A DNA stretch of 64,000 nucleotides from Desulfocicer vacuolatum DSM 3385 (lineage in GTDB: Bacteria > Desulfobacterota > Desulfobacteria > Desulfobacterales > Desulfobacteraceae), in the NCBI RefSeq assembly GCF_900176365.1, contig NZ_FWXY01000016.1:1-64000 (forward strand), written 5' to 3'. This document shows positions 54,908 to 64,000 of the stretch, one piece after another. The position numbers and the translations under genes were made by a program. The number at the start of each line of letters is the position of its first letter. The stretch's first letter is position 1. The notes beneath the pieces were generated by a model. That model made no database searches, was not told the origin of the DNA, and saw only the letters and a list, made by a program, of their open reading frames with translations.

Positions 54908-56065
54908 ATGCTTGAAATAGCTATTAAAGGAAGCAAAAAGTACTGGATATGGCTGGGGCTGCTCCTCGCTGTCATGACTGTGGCCTTTGTCGTATATATT
55001 GATCAGTTTGTAAACGGACTGATGATCACCGGCATGAGCCGGGATGTCTCCTGGGGATTTTACATTGCCAACTTTACCTACCTTGTGGGGGTTGCCGCAG
55101 GTGGGGTCATGGTGGTGATCCCCTATTACCTCCATGACTATGAAAGATTCCACAGAATCACCATCCTTGGTGAATTTCTGGCCGTGGCATCCTTGATCAT
55201 GTGTCTTTTGTTCATTGTTGTGGACCTTGGGCAGCCCGTGCGCATGCTCAATGTGCTGCTTTATCCCACCCCCCATTCCATGCTGTTCTGGGACATGTGT
55301 GTGCTTAACGGCTACCTGTTCCTTAACATTGTCATTGGATGGAAGGTGCTGGAAGCAGAAAGAAATCAGGTTAAACCACCGGCATGGACCACACCTTTGA
55401 TTTACTTGTCCATTCCCTTTGCCATCGGCATTCACACAGTGACTGCGTACCTGTACTGCGGTCTTCCGGGAAGGGGTTTCTGGCTCACTGCCATCCTGGC
55501 ACCCCGATTTCTGGCATCGGCCTTTGCAGCCGGTCCGTCTGTGCTCATTCTGCTTTGCTACCTCATCCGGAAAATCAGCAAGTTTGATCCGGGCTGGGAA
55601 GCCATTCAGACCCTGTCTAAGATTGTGTGCTATGCATTAATTGCCAATGTATTTTTCTTTTTCTGTGAAGTATTTGTTGTATTTTACAGTAAAATTCCAG
55701 GCCACATGTCCCATCTCCAATACCTGTTTGCCGGCCTCCACGGCCACAACGCTCTGGTACCCTGGATGTGGACATCCATGATATTGATGTTCATTGGTAT
55801 TGCCCTCACTGTGGTACCGGCATTCAGAAGCAATAAAACCCTGCTTCCCTATACCTGTGCCATGATCATCATCGGTACCTGGATTGACAAAAGCCTTGGT
55901 ATGATCTCCGGCGGTTTTGTTCCCAACCCCCTGCACCATGTCACAGAGTATGCCCCCACCTTTAAAGAGATGATTATTTCTCTGGGTGTTTTTGCCACAG
56001 GTTTTTTCATTCTCACCATTCTGTTCAAACTTGCCACCACTGTTAAGGAGGAGGTAAGAGGATAG
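54908..56065 (+). CDS. dsrP: DsrP, NrfD-like membrane subunit
   Basis: A 385-residue integral membrane protein with about ten hydrophobic helices, of the NrfD/PsrC family. It exchanges electrons between menaquinone and DsrO and completes the DsrMKJOP complex. Helices include WIWLGLLLAVMTVAFVVYI at the N-terminus and LGVFATGFFILTILFKLAT at the C-terminus. AGAGAGG precedes the ATG. It is the last dsr gene, followed by a terminator; dsrAB, dsrC and dsrD are not in the window. Confidence 0.96.
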   Translation: MLEIAIKGSKKYWIWLGLLLAVMTVAFVVYIDQFVNGLMITGMSRDVSWGFYIANFTYLVGVAAGGVMVVIPYYLHDYERFHRITILGEFLAVASLIMCLLFIVVDLGQPVRMLNVLLYPTPHSMLFWDMCVLNGYLFLNIVIGWKVLEAERNQVKPPAWTTPLIYLSIPFAIGIHTVTAYLYCGLPGRGFWLTAILAPRFLASAFAAGPSVLILLCYLIRKISKFDPGWEAIQTLSKIVCYALIANVFFFFCEVFVVFYSKIPGHMSHLQYLFAGLHGHNALVPWMWTSMILMFIGIALTVVPAFRSNKTLLPYTCAMIIIGTWIDKSLGMISGGFVPNPLHHVTEYAPTFKEMIISLGVFATGFFILTILFKLATTVKEEVRG

Positions 56066-56096
56066 TTTACCTTGATGTTAAGTAATTGATTCCATG

Positions 56097-56135
56097 CGGG
56101 GTGTCCTTTTTTTGAGGGACACCCCGTTGTTTTCA
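56097..56135 (+). terminator. Terminator of the dsrMKJOP operon
   Basis: Perfect 10-bp stem CGGGGTGTCC/GGACACCCCG (56097-56106 with 56117-56126), a 10-base loop, then TTGTTTTC. It begins 31 bases after the dsrP stop. Confidence 0.88.
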
Positions 56136-56138
56136 CAA

Positions 56139-56314
56139 GAATTACCATGGGCCGACCGTATTCTGATCCGGTTCTGCCCACAACAAAGCTTGAAATACAC
56201 CTCTGATTTGCGGAGTATTTCATATAAACTGCCATGGGCAGACCTTATTCTGTACTCGGTCTGCCCACAACGAAGATTGAAATACATCCCTGGTTTGCGG
56301 AGTATTTCATATAA
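56139..56314 (+). repeat. Dispersed palindromic repeat, tandem pair (copies 14 and 15)
   Basis: Two complete head-to-tail copies (56139-56227 and 56223-56314) sharing ATTTCATATAAACTGCC at the junction. They lie between the dsr terminator and the cyclase-like gene, whose possible ATG (56320) is 6 bases past the end. Confidence 0.93.
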
Positions 56315-56319
56315 AAAAA

Positions 56320-59037
56320 ATGGGGCTGCCGCCCGAATATTTACATTTTTTAAACAGGCTCTTTCAAAAAGAAATTTATGAGTGGACCGCCATGAAAAAT
56401 TTTAACCGATTTATCAGGAACATCTGCCGGCGCATCCTCCCCAGAGTCACCGGGCAGGAGCAGTCTCTTTACCAGAGACTCAACGTAATTTTTGGATTTT
56501 TTTTCCTCATCCCCACCTTTGGTCTGCTCTACTTTCTCATCACCTACGATCTACTTTCAGACAAGTATATACCTCATTTTTTCGTTCTGTTTCTCATCTG
56601 CTCCCTTGCCGGATTCGTTACATTGAGAATGGTGTTTGAAAAAATTGCCAACCTATCCAACGGGGTGACCCAGACCCTTAAAACAGAATTTGAGTCCAAC
56701 GGCATCCGAAAGGGTGTGGATGAGGTGGAAAACATTTCCAAGTCATTCACCCTTTTTGAGCGTCAACTAAATAAAACCTTTTCCCAGCTTGAAAAAAAAG
56801 TTTCAGAAATTGCCATTCTAAAGGAACTGTCTGATCTGTGCTATGTCACCTTTGACCCGGAAGAGCTGCTTTACGTGACACTGGAACGGGGACTGAAAAT
56901 TGCAAACGCTGACATTGGCTCCATTTTAATCCTTGAGGACAATCCGGAAAAGCATTTTGTTGTAAAAGCCAGTATCGGCCTGGGAGAACACTTAAACATT
57001 GGCAGTTCCATTGATTTTAAAACCAGCATTGCCAAATACGCCATCATAAACAAAGCCCCGTTTGTGGTGGAGGACATAGAAAACGATACCCGCCTTGGCC
57101 CCTTGGTGAACAAGTCGCAATATGGATCAAAATCCTTTGTGTGCATGCCCATTAAAACCATCAGAGATATCATCGGTGTCATGACCCTGTCCCGGAAAAC
57201 CGATACCTCCATTTTCACTGTGGAAGACATGGAAGGCCTGATCCCCCTGGTTTCCAATGCAGCTTTTACCTATGAAAACCTAAGGCTCCTCAATGAAATT
57301 GAAGGGGCTGTCCGCACAGAAGATGCCATGGGGCACCTGATAAACACCGTGAACTCCAGCATGCGGGACATAGAGCTGTACCAGACGCTTCTAAAAGATA
57401 TTTTAAAAATTGTTCCCCTACAGGGGGCCATACTCATGGCAAATGATGTGTCCGACGGCAACACCATTACAGTTGTGGACTTTTTTTCCAAAAACAAAAC
57501 TGAAATTCAACGGGGAGAATCTTACAGCTGCAAAGACTCCATTCTGGAGCGCCTGTTCATCCAGGGGGATTCCACCATTATGGAAAATTTGGAAGAAGAG
57601 TTAACCTCTCCTGTGGAGAAAACACTTTTTTTAAGCCATGGAGGTACATCAGGCTTGATCCATCCCCTGCTGAATTCCGGAAAACTCACCGGTTGTTTTG
57701 CATTTATTTTTAAAGATTATAAAGCAACATTAAAACACCACGAACTGACCCGAAAAATATCCAATCTCTTTTCCCTGGCCATGGAAAAAACCACCCTTTC
57801 CCTTGCAGCCCGGCAACGGGCCAGTGAACTTGCAACCATCAGGCAGATCGGAAGTGTACTGGCATCATCCACCTTTGACATCGAACAGGTTTTATCCTTT
57901 ACCATGGACATGATCCGGGTGGCGTTAAAGGTGGAAGCAGGCTCTTTGCTTCTCATTGAAGATAAACAGCTCAAGGTTAAGACAGCTTTTAATGTAACCC
58001 TGAAACAAACCACAGATTTCACCGTTCAGCTGGGGCAGGGTATTGCCGGTTATGTGGCCTCCAAGGGAGACTGCCTCATTGAAAACGATGTTCAGTCATC
58101 ATCCATGTTTTTTTCTGCCATTGATGACAGCACAGGGTTCACAACCCGTTCTGCCCTGTGCGTTCCCATGATCTCCCAGGGAAAAGTGATCGGTGTCATT
58201 GAGGTGATCAACAAAATAAACGGTAAATTTGTGGCAGATGACCAGCAACTCCTCCAGGCCATTGCCTCATCAGTGAGCATTGCCATTGAAAATGCCCGGC
58301 TTTATAAGGAGACTCTGTCCATTGCCGAGCAGGAACGGGGCATTCGCCAAATTTTTCAAAAATTTGTCCCCAAGGAAATTGTCAGCAAAATTGTCCATGG
58401 GGGAAGCAATGAACAGCACCTCATGGAGGAGTTCAAAACCGTCACCATTTTAAATATTGACATTAGAAATTTTTCAAAGCTATCCAACAGCATTGGCCCC
58501 CAAAAAACTGTTTTTGCTTTGAACCATTTTTTCTCAATCATGGGGGAAATCATCTTTTCCAACCACGGCATTGTGGATAAATACCTGGGAGACGGCTTTC
58601 TGGCCTTGTTCGGCGCCCCCCTTGCCACCATTTCCGATGCTGACAATGCCGTTTTCGCGGCCGTTGAAATGAAAAAGGCATTGGGTGACATCAATACCTA
58701 CCTAAGAGAAAAAATCGGTGTAACCCTGAACACAGGTATCAGTATCCACACCGGCGAGGTGGTTGTGGGCAACATCGGGTTTGACAAAAAAATGGACTAC
58801 ACGGTCATTGGGGATGCAGTGAATTCAGCGTTCGGCATCCAGGAGATGACAAAACAGATCCCAGACAGTATTTTGATTTCCGAAAAAACAATGAAAGCCA
58901 TGCGCTACTCTGTGAAAGTCAATGAAATGGCAACCCCCCCGGATACCCCCAAGGTGGAAGGACTCAGAGTGTTTGAACTAATCTCTCTGAGCCGCCCTGA
59001 ACCCATATATACCCCCGATGAAAGCCCCCCCGCATAA
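56320..59037 (+). CDS. Membrane two-GAF nucleotide-cyclase-like protein
   Basis: 905 residues from the ATG at 56320; the ATG at 56392 (881 residues) is as likely. Two membrane helices (~45-105) with a short linker precede GAF-A (~165-320), a helical or degenerate GAF segment (~345-480), GAF-B (~505-665) and a class III cyclase domain (~705-870). GAF-B has N631-K632, F637, D641-Q642, close to the NKFDE signature of cyclic-nucleotide-binding GAF domains. The cyclase keeps metal D714 and D758, purine-contact K754 and N835, but the transition-state arginine of NxxxR is G839. Activity is therefore doubtful. Relation to the dsr operon is positional only. Confidence 0.9.
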   Translation: MGLPPEYLHFLNRLFQKEIYEWTAMKNFNRFIRNICRRILPRVTGQEQSLYQRLNVIFGFFFLIPTFGLLYFLITYDLLSDKYIPHFFVLFLICSLAGFVTLRMVFEKIANLSNGVTQTLKTEFESNGIRKGVDEVENISKSFTLFERQLNKTFSQLEKKVSEIAILKELSDLCYVTFDPEELLYVTLERGLKIANADIGSILILEDNPEKHFVVKASIGLGEHLNIGSSIDFKTSIAKYAIINKAPFVVEDIENDTRLGPLVNKSQYGSKSFVCMPIKTIRDIIGVMTLSRKTDTSIFTVEDMEGLIPLVSNAAFTYENLRLLNEIEGAVRTEDAMGHLINTVNSSMRDIELYQTLLKDILKIVPLQGAILMANDVSDGNTITVVDFFSKNKTEIQRGESYSCKDSILERLFIQGDSTIMENLEEELTSPVEKTLFLSHGGTSGLIHPLLNSGKLTGCFAFIFKDYKATLKHHELTRKISNLFSLAMEKTTLSLAARQRASELATIRQIGSVLASSTFDIEQVLSFTMDMIRVALKVEAGSLLLIEDKQLKVKTAFNVTLKQTTDFTVQLGQGIAGYVASKGDCLIENDVQSSSMFFSAIDDSTGFTTRSALCVPMISQGKVIGVIEVINKINGKFVADDQQLLQAIASSVSIAIENARLYKETLSIAEQERGIRQIFQKFVPKEIVSKIVHGGSNEQHLMEEFKTVTILNIDIRNFSKLSNSIGPQKTVFALNHFFSIMGEIIFSNHGIVDKYLGDGFLALFGAPLATISDADNAVFAAVEMKKALGDINTYLREKIGVTLNTGISIHTGEVVVGNIGFDKKMDYTVIGDAVNSAFGIQEMTKQIPDSILISEKTMKAMRYSVKVNEMATPPDTPKVEGLRVFELISLSRPEPIYTPDESPPA

Positions 59038-59142
59038 TAACACCCCAAATACGGCCATTCCATAGTCTTACCCGGCTGGAACCGACTCCGGGAAACCGCC
59101 CCCGAAGCAGGGAAGATTGACACGGGATTTCATTTTTTTATC

Positions 59143-59171
59143 TTGACAAAACAGGGGGGGTACCCTATTAT
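59143..59171 (+). promoter_or_regulatory. Promoter of rplU-rpmA-obgE operon
   Basis: TTGACA (59143-59148), 17 bases, TATTAT (59166-59171): near-consensus sigma-70 promoter, ending 55 bases before the rplU start codon. Confidence 0.88.
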
Positions 59172-59226
59172 TTGGGATTTTAGTGTAATCGTTACATAAG
59201 ATAGATACATAAAGGAGACAAAGCGT

Positions 59227-59538
59227 ATGTATGCAGTTATAAAAACCGGCGGCAAGCAGTACAAGGTTGAAGAAGGGGATCTGCTTCGGGTGGAAAAACT
59301 TGAGGGAACCGAAGGGGCTGAAATCAACTTTGACGATGTTCTCATGTACTCTGACGGTGAGAACGTGACCCTGAACGGCGGTGAACTTGACAGCGTTGCC
59401 GTAAAGGGTCACATTGTGGAACAGGGCCGAGGGAAAAAAGTCCTTGTTTTTAAATACAAACGGCGGAAGGGATACCGAAAAATGAGGGGTCATCGACAGG
59501 CCTACACCGCTGTGAAAATCGATTCCATCCAGGCATAG
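59227..59538 (+). CDS. rplU: 50S ribosomal protein L21
   Basis: 103 residues, the standard length. [18 protein letters not shown] at the N-terminus and [20 protein letters not shown] near the C-terminus are family signatures. It binds 23S rRNA. It opens the conserved rplU-rpmA-obgE gene order; AAGGAGACAAAGCGT precedes the ATG. Confidence 0.98.
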   Translation: MYAVIKTGGKQYKVEEGDLLRVEKLEGTEGAEINFDDVLMYSDGENVTLNGGELDSVAVKGHIVEQGRGKKVLVFKYKRRKGYRKMRGHRQAYTAVKIDSIQA

Positions 59539-59555
59539 ACAATAAGGAGATAGAG

Positions 59556-59810
59556 ATGTCACATAAAAAAGCAGGCGGAAGTTCAAAAAACGGTCGCGAC
59601 AGTAATGCCCAACGCCGGGGCATAAAAGTATATGGTGGGCAGACCGTTGTTGCAGGCAATATTCTGGTAAGACAACTTGGAACCAAAATCCATCCCGGTC
59701 AGAATGTGGGCATGGGTAAAGATTACACTCTCTTTTCAAAGATTGACGGTGTTGTGGCCTATGAGCGAAAAGGCCGTGACAAAAAGAGAGTCTGCGTTTA
59801 TGAAGCGTGA
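59556..59810 (+). CDS. rpmA: 50S ribosomal protein L27
   Basis: 84 residues. The N-terminus [20 protein letters not shown] is canonical and reaches toward the peptidyl-transferase centre; it has no Firmicutes-type cleaved extension. AAGGAGATAGAG precedes the ATG. The stop overlaps the obgE GTG start. Confidence 0.98.
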   Translation: MSHKKAGGSSKNGRDSNAQRRGIKVYGGQTVVAGNILVRQLGTKIHPGQNVGMGKDYTLFSKIDGVVAYERKGRDKKRVCVYEA

Positions 59811-60808
59811 AGTTCATAGATGAAGCAACCATTTTCGTCAGGTCCGGCAACGGCGGTCCCGGCTGCGTAAGCTTCCGGAGAGAGCGGTTCATTGAACGGG
59901 GCGGGCCTGACGGAGGTGACGGCGGTAACGGCGGAAGCATTATTTTAAAAACAGATAAAAGCAAAAGAACGCTTTTTGATCTCCGTCGCCAGCGCATTAT
60001 CCGAGCCAAAAACGGCAGCCCGGGCATGGGCCGACTGCGGCACGGGAAAAATGCCCCCCACCAGATCATCCCTGTTCCCCCCGGCACCTTGGTCATAAAT
60101 GAAGACACCGGTGAAACCATTGCAGATCTCACCCAGCCGGACCAGCAGTTTGTTCTGGCCAAAGGAGGCATTGGTGGGCGGGGAAACAAGCGATTTTCCA
60201 CCGCCACAAACCGAGCGCCCAGACATGCCCAGCCCGGTATGCCGGGGGAAGAATTCAATCTTCGCCTGGAGCTCAAACTCCTTGCAGATGTGGGGCTGGT
60301 GGGCCTTCCCAATGCCGGGAAGTCCACATTGGTGAGTCGACTTTCTTCGGCCCGTCCTAAAATTGCAGACTACCCCTTCACCACCCTTGCACCCTCCCTT
60401 GGAATGGTTCAACCGGGATATGGCGAGCCCTTTGCCGTGGCTGACATTCCAGGCCTCATAGAAGGTGCCCACCAGGGTGTGGGGCTTGGCATTCAATTCT
60501 TAAAACACATTGAACGCACCGGTATTCTGGTCCATATTATTGATGTGTCTGCCATTGATCCTGATACCCCTCTGGAAGCCTATCACCTGATCAACAAAGA
60601 GTTGGAACAATACAGCAAAGCACTGGGCCAAAAACCCCAGCTGTTAGTATTAAATAAAATAGATCTCACCGGGGCCCGGGAAAAGGCAGATGCCTTTATT
60701 GAAGCACTGGGAAATAACGATGTGATCACCCTGTCTGCGGCCACGGGAAAAGGCACGGACAGGCTCAAACAGATCCTTGCAGAAAAACTCGGAAAAACAG
60801 ATGGATAG
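59807..60808 (+). CDS. obgE: GTPase ObgE
   Basis: A 333-residue ribosome-associated GTPase in 50S assembly and stress control. The glycine-rich Obg fold (residues 1-158, [14 protein letters not shown]) is followed by the G domain with GLPNAGKST (G1), the DIPG (G3) and LNKIDL (G4). The extra C-terminal OCT domain of some species is absent. Translation starts at GTG (59807), overlapping the rpmA stop by 3 bases. Confidence 0.97.
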   Translation: MKFIDEATIFVRSGNGGPGCVSFRRERFIERGGPDGGDGGNGGSIILKTDKSKRTLFDLRRQRIIRAKNGSPGMGRLRHGKNAPHQIIPVPPGTLVINEDTGETIADLTQPDQQFVLAKGGIGGRGNKRFSTATNRAPRHAQPGMPGEEFNLRLELKLLADVGLVGLPNAGKSTLVSRLSSARPKIADYPFTTLAPSLGMVQPGYGEPFAVADIPGLIEGAHQGVGLGIQFLKHIERTGILVHIIDVSAIDPDTPLEAYHLINKELEQYSKALGQKPQLLVLNKIDLTGAREKADAFIEALGNNDVITLSAATGKGTDRLKQILAEKLGKTDG

Positions 60809-61952
60809 AGTCAGACAGTCGACCCTTGAAAACAGTCGACGCATTGTTATCAAAGTGGGCAGTGGGGTGTTATCCCTTGACCATGGCCTCAATCTTAAGC
60901 TCATTGAAAGCTTAAGCCACGCCATTGGAAATTTGACCACCCAGGGCACCCAGGTGATTCTCATCTCCTCGGGGGCCCTGGCGTGTGGGGTAAAAAAAAT
61001 CGGTTTTCAGCAAAAGCCCGATGATGTCAAAGGACGTCAGGCAGCCTCTGCTGTGGGGCAGGCAGGCCTGATACTTGCCTATGAAAATGCCTTTGAAACC
61101 GTGGGCTGCAAGGTGGCCCAGCTGCTGCTCACCCGGGATGATCTTGCCAACAGAAGACGCTATCTCAACGCCAGGAATACCATCAACACCTTGTTGGACT
61201 GGCGCATTGTTCCCATCATCAATGAAAACGATACCATTGTAACAGAAGAAATGAAACTGGGGGGCAATGACAATCTCGGCGCCATGATTACCCTGCTCAT
61301 GGATGCGGACCTCATGATCAATCTCACCGACACCGACGGCCTTTATGATAAAGATCCCCGGGAACATGCCGATGCCCGGCTAATTCCCATGGTAACCAAA
61401 ATCACCCGCAAAATGGAAAAAGCCGCTGCCGGAGCTCCGGGAACTCTGGGGACCGGAGGCATGCTGACAAAACTCCAGGCGGCCAAGCGGCTGGCCCGGG
61501 CAGGAATTCCCATGATCATCGCCCCGGGCCGAAAGTCGGATATTCTTCTTCGAATTTTCAGGGGAGAACCCGACGGCACCTATTTTGTCCCCGGCAAAAA
61601 AAGGCTGAACAGTCGAAAATGCTGGATTGCCTACAGTTTAAAACCCCAGGGAGAGATTCATCTGGACAAGGGGGCCACCCGTGCCATTCTCTCCCGGGGA
61701 AAAAGTATTCTTCCCATCGGCATCACCTCGGTGAACGGTACCTTCAGCAAAGGCGCATCTGTGGAAATCAAGTCAGACACCAATCAAACCCTTGGTAAAG
61801 GCCTTGTCAATTATTCTTCCGAAGATGTCACCTGCATCATGGGGCACAGAAGTGATACCATCTGCAATGTACTGCAACTGTCACGGCCCTATGCAGAGGT
61901 GATACACCGGGACAACCTTGCAATTACCTATGAACAGGACGACGCATCATGA
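60801..61952 (+). CDS. proB: Glutamate 5-kinase
   Basis: A 383-residue kinase for the first step of proline synthesis. The amino-acid-kinase domain begins RRIVIKVGSGVLS and contains INENDTI and GTGGMLTKLQAA. A C-terminal PUA domain (from ~290, LDKGATRAILSRGKSILPIG) is present, as in the longer bacterial form. The ATG at 60801 overlaps obgE by 8 bases; the TTG at 60777 lacks support. It is followed by proA with an ATGA overlap. Confidence 0.96.
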   Translation: MDRVRQSTLENSRRIVIKVGSGVLSLDHGLNLKLIESLSHAIGNLTTQGTQVILISSGALACGVKKIGFQQKPDDVKGRQAASAVGQAGLILAYENAFETVGCKVAQLLLTRDDLANRRRYLNARNTINTLLDWRIVPIINENDTIVTEEMKLGGNDNLGAMITLLMDADLMINLTDTDGLYDKDPREHADARLIPMVTKITRKMEKAAAGAPGTLGTGGMLTKLQAAKRLARAGIPMIIAPGRKSDILLRIFRGEPDGTYFVPGKKRLNSRKCWIAYSLKPQGEIHLDKGATRAILSRGKSILPIGITSVNGTFSKGASVEIKSDTNQTLGKGLVNYSSEDVTCIMGHRSDTICNVLQLSRPYAEVIHRDNLAITYEQDDAS

Positions 61953-63205
61953 ACTACGAATCAACGGTGATGGACATTTCCATCAATGCAAGAAAGGCAG
62001 CCAGACAGATTGCCGCAGCAGACACAGACACAAAAAACAAGGTGCTTGACCTCATTGGAAAAAAGCTGATCCAACAAGCCCGGGATATTTTTAAAGAAAA
62101 TGCCCGGGATCTCACGGCTGCAAAGGAAAAGGGGCTCTCCCCTGCCATGCTGGATCGATTGAAAATCACAGACCAGACCATTGACCAGATGGTTCAAGGG
62201 TTAAAAGAGGTGGCACAACTCACCGATCCTGTGGGGGCCATCACCCGGAACTGGACCCGTCCCAACGGTCTTAAGGTATCCAAAATGCGGATTCCCCTGG
62301 GTGTCATTGCCATGATTTACGAATCCCGTCCCAATGTCACCGTTGATGCCGCAGCCTTGTGCCTCAAGGCAGGCAACGCCACTATCTTACGGGGGGGGTC
62401 CGAGGCATTTCACTCCAATAAAATTCTGGCTGACATCATCCAGGCGGCCCTTTTTGAATCCGGCCTTACCAGAGAAATCGTCCAGGTATTACCGGTTACT
62501 GACAGGGAAGCGGTGACCCATCTTTTAAAACAGGAAGCATACATTGACGTGGTGATTCCCCGGGGGGGAGAAACCTTGATCCGATATGTGGTAAACCACG
62601 CCACCATGCCGGTGCTTAAGCACTACAAGGGCGTTTGCCACGTGTATGTGGATGAGACCTTTGACATGGACAAGGCCCTTGAGATCTGCTTTAATTCAAA
62701 AGTCCACCGCCCCGGGGTGTGCAATGCCCTGGAAACCCTTTTGGTCCATGAAAAAGCTGCCCCTGATTTCTTACCGGCCATGCTGGAAAAATACCATGAC
62801 GCCGGGGTTGAAATCAGGGGATGCGAACAGACCTGCAAACTCTTTTCCCAGGCTTTGCCTGCTGAGGAAACCGACTGGGATGCTGAATATCTGGATCTTA
62901 CTCTAAGTGTCAAAGTGGTGCCTGACATGACAGCAGCCATGGATCACATTGCAGCCCATGGATCAAATCACACAGATGTCATTGTCACCACCCATGACAA
63001 CCGCGCCAAAGAGTTCATCCGCCGGGTGGATTCCTCCATGGTGGGGGTCAATGCATCCACCCGGTTCAACGATGGGGGCCAACTGGGCCTGGGGGCTGAA
63101 ATCGGTATTTCCACTTCAAAACTCCACGCCTTTGGTCCCATGGGGCTGGAAGAGCTCACGGCCACTAAATTTGTGGTCATGGGTCAAGGACACACCAGAC
63201 AATAG
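61949..63205 (+). CDS. proA: Glutamate-5-semialdehyde dehydrogenase (gamma-glutamyl phosphate reductase)
   Basis: A 418-residue NADPH-dependent reductase for the second proline step. Signatures: PLGVIAMIYESRPNVTVDAA, the catalytic cysteine in RPGVCNALETLLVH and GLGAEIGISTSKLHA near the end. It starts at ATG 61949 inside the proB stop (ATGA). The length is normal. Confidence 0.97.
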   Translation: MNYESTVMDISINARKAARQIAAADTDTKNKVLDLIGKKLIQQARDIFKENARDLTAAKEKGLSPAMLDRLKITDQTIDQMVQGLKEVAQLTDPVGAITRNWTRPNGLKVSKMRIPLGVIAMIYESRPNVTVDAAALCLKAGNATILRGGSEAFHSNKILADIIQAALFESGLTREIVQVLPVTDREAVTHLLKQEAYIDVVIPRGGETLIRYVVNHATMPVLKHYKGVCHVYVDETFDMDKALEICFNSKVHRPGVCNALETLLVHEKAAPDFLPAMLEKYHDAGVEIRGCEQTCKLFSQALPAEETDWDAEYLDLTLSVKVVPDMTAAMDHIAAHGSNHTDVIVTTHDNRAKEFIRRVDSSMVGVNASTRFNDGGQLGLGAEIGISTSKLHAFGPMGLEELTATKFVVMGQGHTRQ

Positions 63206-63214
63206 AAGGTATTT

Positions 63215-63865
63215 ATGAAAGAGGGCTTATTCGGGGGCACATTCAATCCCCTTCACAATGGCCACATAAAGGTGATCACCCACGTAAAGAAAGCCTTTGC
63301 CATTGACCGGATTCATCTGATCCCCTCTGCCGTCCCCCCCCATAAGCCCATTGAAAACCTGGCACCGGCCCGGGATCGCCTTGAAATGATACAAAAAACC
63401 GTGGCATCCATCCCCGGGCTTTGCGCCTCGGATCTGGAGATCAGACGCACCGGCCCCTCCTTTACCATTGACACCGTCACTCAATTTATCAATACAACGG
63501 ATCATGACACAGATCCTTATTTCATCCTGGGTACCGATGCATTCTTTGATATGGATACCTGGAAACAAACCTGTGAGATATTTGAAAAAACAAATATCAT
63601 TATCATGACCCGGGCAGGAGAAAGGCGAAAACTCAGGGATATTGCTGATTTTCTGGCATCCCAGGTGCCCTGTAACTATGACTTTGACAGGGCCTCCATG
63701 ACCTTTTCCCATCCTGAATTAAAAGCGGTGCACCTGTGCAACCCCCCGGAAATTCAAATCTCCTCCACAGCCATTCGACACCGTGTAAAAAACAATCAAT
63801 CCATTGATTCCCTGGTTCCTGAACCGGTGGAAAATATCATTATAAAAAAAGGACTCTATTTATGA
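63215..63865 (+). CDS. nadD: Nicotinate-nucleotide adenylyltransferase
   Basis: A 216-residue enzyme transferring AMP to nicotinate mononucleotide in NAD synthesis. GGTFNPLHNGH is the nucleotide-binding HxGH region and ISSTAIRHRV the C-terminal ISSTxIR motif. Nine bases after proA; stop overlaps rsfS by 4 bases, the common nadD-rsfS pairing. Confidence 0.96.
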   Translation: MKEGLFGGTFNPLHNGHIKVITHVKKAFAIDRIHLIPSAVPPHKPIENLAPARDRLEMIQKTVASIPGLCASDLEIRRTGPSFTIDTVTQFINTTDHDTDPYFILGTDAFFDMDTWKQTCEIFEKTNIIIMTRAGERRKLRDIADFLASQVPCNYDFDRASMTFSHPELKAVHLCNPPEIQISSTAIRHRVKNNQSIDSLVPEPVENIIIKKGLYL

Positions 63866-64000
63866 TTCAAGACCCCAATGCCGCCGGAAATCCGGAGCAA
63901 TTTCTTGCCGCTGCATTTCAAAGAAAGCCTGAAAAAGTTGTGGCCCTTGACGTTCGGGGCTTGACCGCCTATGCCGATACCATTATTATCATCACTGCCA
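63862..64000 (+). CDS. rsfS: Ribosomal silencing factor RsfS (partial)
   Basis: First 46 residues of RsfS, which binds L14 and keeps ribosomal subunits apart in starvation. VVALDVRGLTAYADTIIIIT is the family's conserved N-terminal strand region. The ATG at 63862 overlaps the nadD stop (ATGA). The window ends within the gene. Confidence 0.9.
   Translation, partial: MIQDPNAAGNPEQFLAAAFQRKPEKVVALDVRGLTAYADTIIIITA

Noticed and set aside
55849-56287. Minus-strand frames over the end of dsrP and the tandem repeat
   Set aside because: They are antisense to dsrP and translate the repeat; amino-acid similarity between them comes only from the repeated DNA.
59068-60327. 419-codon minus-strand frame
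   Set aside because: It lies antisense to rplU, rpmA and obgE, which are unambiguous; composition is arginine/serine/proline-rich as expected of a shadow.

Overview
This window reads as chromosome of an anaerobic, sulfate-reducing Desulfobacterota bacterium, most like the Desulfobacteraceae. The main evidence is a complete dsrMKJOP operon (51036-56065), a Wolinella-type menaquinone fumarate reductase/succinate dehydrogenase at the left edge, and a succinyl-CoA/methylmalonyl-CoA gene block. Species cannot be named from sequence alone. No prophage, insertion-sequence transposase, CRISPR array or rRNA is visible. The accessory character comes mainly from two families of short dispersed intergenic repeats.

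Layout. 1-8443 (minus strand): a TetR-type regulator, then mce, methylmalonyl-CoA mutase, meaB, sucC, sucD, a terminator, and frdC-frdA (frdA runs off the window). Together these interconvert fumarate, succinate, succinyl-CoA and methylmalonyl-CoA. 8815-12454 (plus): a tightly coupled three-gene envelope module whose middle member is a class A PBP-like protein with an intact glycosyltransferase domain but a degenerate transpeptidase domain. 12643-13971: a DAHP synthase gene preceded by a promoter, a Phe/Tyr-rich 24-codon leader peptide and a terminator hairpin, i.e. a classical transcription attenuator. 13991-18361: phosphopantetheinyl transferase, efp (opposite strand), guaA and a coiled-coil membrane protein. 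18369-34538: envelope, proteostasis and housekeeping genes (MltD-like, RbgA, tail-specific protease, parvulins, AsmA-like protein, acyl-ACP thioesterase, RecX, short asparaginase-like protein, M16 protease).

35013-35274: two identical tRNA-Ala(GGC) genes behind a strong promoter. 35675-46624: small lipoprotein, pta, an uncharacterised 563-residue protein, a response regulator with reversed domain order, pgi, a GntR regulator and a sigma-54 activator. 47095-48546: an MttB-family corrinoid methyltransferase without pyrrolysine, divergent from the sigma-54 activator and preceded by a 17-base match to the -24/-12 promoter. 48854-50182: M18 aminopeptidase. 50459-56065: an RsbRD-N-like protein followed by dsrMKJOP, the membrane complex linking the menaquinone pool to sulfite reduction. 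56320-59037: a two-GAF nucleotide-cyclase-like protein lacking the catalytic arginine. 59143-64000: rplU-rpmA-obgE-proB-proA-nadD-rsfS.

At least 15 copies of a ~90-bp palindromic repeat lie between genes across the whole window. One copy supplies the ribosome binding site and start context of a parvulin gene, and another supplies a stop codon. A second ~150-170 bp element occurs two to three times beside it.
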